This document shows, in pieces, positions 5,501 through 7,606 of a DNA stretch of 7,606 nucleotides. Source of the stretch: Nitrospiria bacterium (GTDB taxonomy: Bacteria > Nitrospirota > Nitrospiria > JACQBZ01); NCBI GenBank assembly GCA_919901335.1, contig CAKKOZ010000112.1, positions 1-7,606 of the forward strand. The letters run 5' to 3'. The stretch's first letter is position 1; the number at the start of each line of letters is the position of its first letter. Below the pieces are notes generated by a model. It did no database searches. It saw only the letters and a list, made by a program, of their open reading frames with translations, and was not told where the DNA came from. The position numbers and the translations under genes are program-made.

Positions 5501-5913
5501 TCGCCCGCTTGATATTGAAGCGTCACCACGTTTCCCGTAATGCTGATGACTTTATACGAATAGGTAGTGGTCGGCGGAAAATAACCGATGGTCAGCGTCG
5601 TTTGATCGAGCATCCCTTGCGCGGTCAAATAACAGATGCGAATGAGACCTTGCAGCCGCCGGATGTTTTCGCGGATCGAGTTGACGTGATCGAGATACGC
5701 CTGCATCCAAACCTTGGAAGCATCCACTGGCGAGATACCGATTGCCGCAAAAACTTTGTGATCGACATTCCTGGCGCAACCCACGCATTGCGCCGGCAAT
5801 CGGCGGACAAACACCTCGGTTGAAAGCGTCGGCAGATAATGACCTGGAAACTCCGCTGACGCGGCGGCTCCCGAAATGTCGGCAATGATATTGGTGAGAA
5901 CCGGAGTCGGCAT
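2506..5913 (-). CDS. Large phage virion protein, likely tail or baseplate
   Basis: This 1135-residue protein is dominated by alternating short hydrophobic and Thr/Ser/Gly/Asn-rich stretches typical of beta-rich virion proteins. The N-terminal part has a CVGC pair (Cys 43 and 46) and a helical segment at about 64-96 (VWMQAYLDHVNSIRENIRRL is its core). A central region has four more cysteines at about 356, 379, 407 and 418, interspersed with Trp, Asp and His, which could form disulfides or a metal site. The C-terminal half contains repeated immunoglobulin- or jelly-roll-like patterns with a late TYGFNNTQTFTLTVTSPDVI segment, consistent with receptor-binding or tail-fibre domains. Length, position between two other tail-like genes and composition support a tail-tip, baseplate or fibre role, but no diagnostic motif names it. 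The ATG at 5913 follows the upstream stop by 1 nt. A long opposite-strand open frame within it (4777-5823) is Arg-rich and is a shadow. Confidence 0.85.
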   Translation of the reverse strand: MPTPVLTNIIADISGAAASAEFPGHYLPTLSTEVFVRRLPAQCVGCARNVDHKVFAAIGISPVDASKVWMQAYLDHVNSIRENIRRLQGLIRICYLTAQGMLDQTTLTIGYFPPTTTYSYKVISITGNVVTLQYQAGDLNPRHITWGELTENQGWYDGSSPNRYTNTQHSGSIPPSGMLKFSAASLAKFHGGFIIRSIQAMSVVVGGNFTVTLDTPVGANALAKLPGQEAETITAGIICYVRAPEAWTVPRDFYPLWAIKKTKLITVPTPPGIVTIEATARIRVPGPGGTFFKSWLWNGTAWIANSLFDKVFIDHITGGYISKIDLSILSAGQVVKLEYWIEDNASPAAVAIGSDRCKWSTRDHTGSWGVNDGAGRFFHCAKRGALKADVEGGLSARQRFIDEYKPACYFASPGGVNNCPYWSEPVAGADIADDPLAPVLSQLTNGMPWRLRQYMEGFNLFELKRNGPPGLAALSNILLTLDNGYHPLILWDFQTGLWPRLLSWVESGFSIAHGVTGYEWLLKNITGGFGDLAASSTWPPYGPAGDNYAKTTDYSAAVATDANDPHRILRAQDGSASVDFHRYKGDIRGTHGRYQRFRLHHFFAPKVTAGSGAQSFTSDGGGSFRWGFWDANFNEQASEHAGGISTVYYAKIILTPFNKYSGAIASVTVKSAAIAAGVLTLKLKHRTIEASSFLEAQTEKSTQWNQGGTNVALPEWARINNYQSALATTGPGRKSGGLYVIAGNAFKFDNGAIIASKIKNRRFIISAAQACVAGTTDPWKPGTQLRTGNFTGKGYVWIQYNATTEAMQSLVIKRNSGAVTLTRLDPPGYGKPYNIPKDSYYAMEGLNAAGFKGAWIMFSPKNGTGITTDTVMDITLTTSIGTVYQSTVNIETHATYGFNNTQTFTLTVTSPDVIVSVSSIKVISSVQIDPATGNYKEYGLTAYASEPASWAAWDPLKYFIVGAVGPQSIVIKYSPNWAFDGIELRVNLTASAATDEEYYTANVSGPHATSLPTNHHGWANRCDEIKVADENGAIQEYLTANGAGAFDGLSFSVYSDPVADPTGNQLFGSNQVSDWSISTANHAAWWADGEIYVKNGQLVVGNSVFGYVNYYDRSCWPQAAELNALRTILERILYE

Positions 5914-5914
5914 G

Positions 5915-7606
5915 TCAAGTCCCGCTCACGGCCCAGCCCAGTTGAATGGTGATGTCGCTTGCGGAGTTGACGCCCGTTGGATTGATAACCCTGACCGCTG
6001 GACAATCGAGATAATTGGTTCCCGCCGTAATATCGTACGGGTCCCAGATGGCGGTCTCCGGCGAGACAACGGTAATGACTTTGACAGCCACATAGAGCCG
6101 CCCTTCCACTGTCGTTGTAAATCCGCCGCCGACGATATTTCTCCACGTCTCGATATTGTTTGCCGTGCCGGTGCGCTCCAGAATAAAAGATCCCGTTGCC
6201 CCCTGAATCCCGGCATTGTCGCGGAATTGATAATAAACAAGCACGGCGGCGCTGGGCAATGCAGTCCCGCCATTGGCTACCCGCACGGCGAACCTCAAGG
6301 TGTCGGCAACGGTTGTGGTATAAAGCGCGCCTCCGGGATAATGAAATTCTAGAACCTGCCCTGCCGCAATCCCCGTGGCCCCGCCCGGCTCCGTTCCAGG
6401 CTGACCCTCGTAGGGCACTGCACCGCCGCTTTCGTGAAGGGCATCGTCGTAAGGGTTTGTCGAATCGGTCACTTCCGGCAATGAGTCGATCCACGCATCC
6501 GCCACCTGATCTTCATTCAATGCTGGCGCATAATCCGATCCCGCCGCGTTTCCGTCGGCGGTTTCTTCAATCGCGCCAATGACGGTTGAATATGAAAATT
6601 CCTCGGCGAACTCCACGTCGATTTGTTGAATGAAATCCTGATAAATGTCGCCCATCTGCGTATCGGTTATAAGGGCCTGCCCCGCCGACGGATCGGGCGG
6701 CGTCTCAGCGGATACATGCACGCGGGCCATGCCCTGAACGGTCAGCGTCGGATCGGCGTAAGCCTTGAAATATCCGTTTGCGAATTTGAGCATATCCGCT
6801 TCTTTACGCAATGTCGGAATTCGTAATCGACGCTGCGGCGAACGCCCCCAAGCCGCGACGCTGGCCGCGTTGATGAACGATTTCTTGGCGATATGCCCGG
6901 CATTGGCCCCGTTGGTCATCGGCCCGCCGATCAGAACAATGGAATTACTGACATTCGATCCCACGGTTTCTTGTTCACCAGCCGTGCAATCCAGGCCGAT
7001 GGAATAGGTGGCCTGCAAGTTCCCGACGGCCACGGGAACCGTCCGAAAATAGAACTTTCCATTTGCCCCGACGCCAGCCCAGAACCGAGTTGTCCCGCCA
7101 GCCAGTTTTTCAAGCTGCTCGATGACCTGATAAAGATCGGCGTTTTTATCAATGACAAATTCGGATACGGTGATGCCCGACGCGGCTAAGTCTCCGGCGA
7201 TGTAAGTAATCGAGGTGGCGGCCACAATCCAATAATCGAGCAGCCATTTGACAATCGCCTCCGGCGTATCCTTGCCTGAGACGCGCCGCTCTCCGGTCGC
7301 TGAACCGTCGTTATCCACGGTAACGAGGCTGCCCAGGGCAACCCGCTCATTGACGGCCACGTTCTTGAGCTGCGCCCAATAGCTTTCCATGGTGTAAAAA
7401 TGAGAGGTTCCATCAACCGATTTACGGCGGCTCTCCACTGTCCCGCGATAAACCAAAAGGGTTTCGTTGTAGTAAATCTCAATGATCGATCCGATTGGAA
7501 TCTTATAGGCGTCCCTGACCGTGCCGACCGTTTCGAGTTCCCCGCCAAGCAAACCCTGACGCGCTGCGTGGGACCATCTGACCCTCGGCGAATCGTCGAT
7601 AACCCC
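5915..7606 (-). CDS. Phage tail hub/baseplate-like protein (5' end outside window)
   Basis: The frame is open to the last base, giving 563 visible residues. A TTG at 7552 could be taken as a start, but 18 further codons (beginning GVIDDSPRVRWSHAARQG) remain open upstream, so the true start is beyond the window. In numbering from that TTG, residues 17-55 (IPIGSIIEIYYNETLLVYRG then DGTSHFYTMES) resemble the first beta domain of tail hub proteins. Residues 135-172 (NADLYQVIEQLEKLAGGTTR, then FWAGVGANGKFYFRTV) resemble the second domain, where a helix precedes a short strand pair. An acidic, Gly/Pro-rich linker (about 358-398) leads to a beta-rich C-terminal domain (400-545) that may bind sugars or act as an attachment module. 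The similarity is to phage tail hub/gp27-like proteins in general and rests on pattern only. It is followed after 1 nt by the next gene, so they form one operon. Confidence 0.8.
   Translation of the reverse strand, partial: GVIDDSPRVRWSHAARQGLLGGELETVGTVRDAYKIPIGSIIEIYYNETLLVYRGTVESRRKSVDGTSHFYTMESYWAQLKNVAVNERVALGSLVTVDNDGSATGERRVSGKDTPEAIVKWLLDYWIVAATSITYIAGDLAASGITVSEFVIDKNADLYQVIEQLEKLAGGTTRFWAGVGANGKFYFRTVPVAVGNLQATYSIGLDCTAGEQETVGSNVSNSIVLIGGPMTNGANAGHIAKKSFINAASVAAWGRSPQRRLRIPTLRKEADMLKFANGYFKAYADPTLTVQGMARVHVSAETPPDPSAGQALITDTQMGDIYQDFIQQIDVEFAEEFSYSTVIGAIEETADGNAAGSDYAPALNEDQVADAWIDSLPEVTDSTNPYDDALHESGGAVPYEGQPGTEPGGATGIAAGQVLEFHYPGGALYTTTVADTLRFAVRVANGGTALPSAAVLVYYQFRDNAGIQGATGSFILERTGTANNIETWRNIVGGGFTTTVEGRLYVAVKVITVVSPETAIWDPYDITAGTNYLDCPAVRVINPTGVNSASDITIQLGWAVSGT

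Noticed and set aside
4777..5823. Plus-strand 348-codon open frame
   Set aside because: It is antisense to the 1135-residue gene, has an Arg-rich composition typical of shadow frames, and lacks a ribosome binding site.
5625..6494. Minus-strand 289-codon open frame spanning the junction of two genes
   Set aside because: It overlaps two longer genes in another frame on the same strand and has an Arg/Ser/Cys-rich shadow composition.
7550..7552. TTG start for the last minus-strand gene
   Set aside because: The frame stays open for 18 more codons to the window edge with plausible protein sequence, so the start lies outside the window.

Overview
This 7.6 kb window looks like part of a bacteriophage or prophage genome. 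No integrase, terminase, rRNA or tRNA is visible, and nothing fixes the host taxonomically. Base composition is moderately GC-rich. The phage assignment rests on three large, tightly packed minus-strand genes that look like a tail or baseplate module. It also rests on two small plus-strand genes that resemble hypothetical proteins from phage early regions.

Layout. Positions 1-1493 hold a plus-strand block: the end of an upstream gene (about 1-35), a 181-residue gene (174-719) and a 185-residue gene (839-1396). Every gap in this block is filled by an unusual pentanucleotide array (46-150, 729-813, 1399-1493). From 1496 to the window edge the strand switches. Three minus-strand genes (5915-7606 partial, 2506-5913, 1496-2506) run head to tail with a 1-nt gap and a 1-nt overlap, as in one translationally coupled operon transcribed toward the arrays. 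The third array fills the convergent junction almost exactly, from 2 nt after one stop codon to 2 nt before the opposing one.

The outstanding feature is the array family. It comprises 57 consecutive five-base units of the form C-N-N-C-G (21, 17 and 19 units). By hand count, the C, C and G positions are invariant in all 57 units, while the two N positions are close to free: 14 of the 16 possible dinucleotides occur. Each array ends in the same two units, CAACG CAACG. Arrays 1 and 2 also share matching flanks on both sides (TGATGnTCnnCCC on the left, CAACGCAACGTCTTGAAA on the right), so each looks like a discrete element with defined ends. Ordinary microsatellite decay does not produce this pattern. 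It suggests either strong selection on a three-base scaffold with a 5-bp period or a mechanism that writes or diversifies the two inner bases. I recognise no described element matching it. Its function is unknown, and nothing else in the window (no reverse transcriptase, recombinase or Cas protein) explains it.

How the parts fit: the minus-strand genes probably build the tail tip or adhesion apparatus. The plus-strand genes are of unknown function; the first could be a small nucleic-acid-binding protein. The arrays follow each plus-strand stop codon and, in two cases, directly precede the next ribosome binding site, giving a gene-array-gene-array layout that recalls cassettes.
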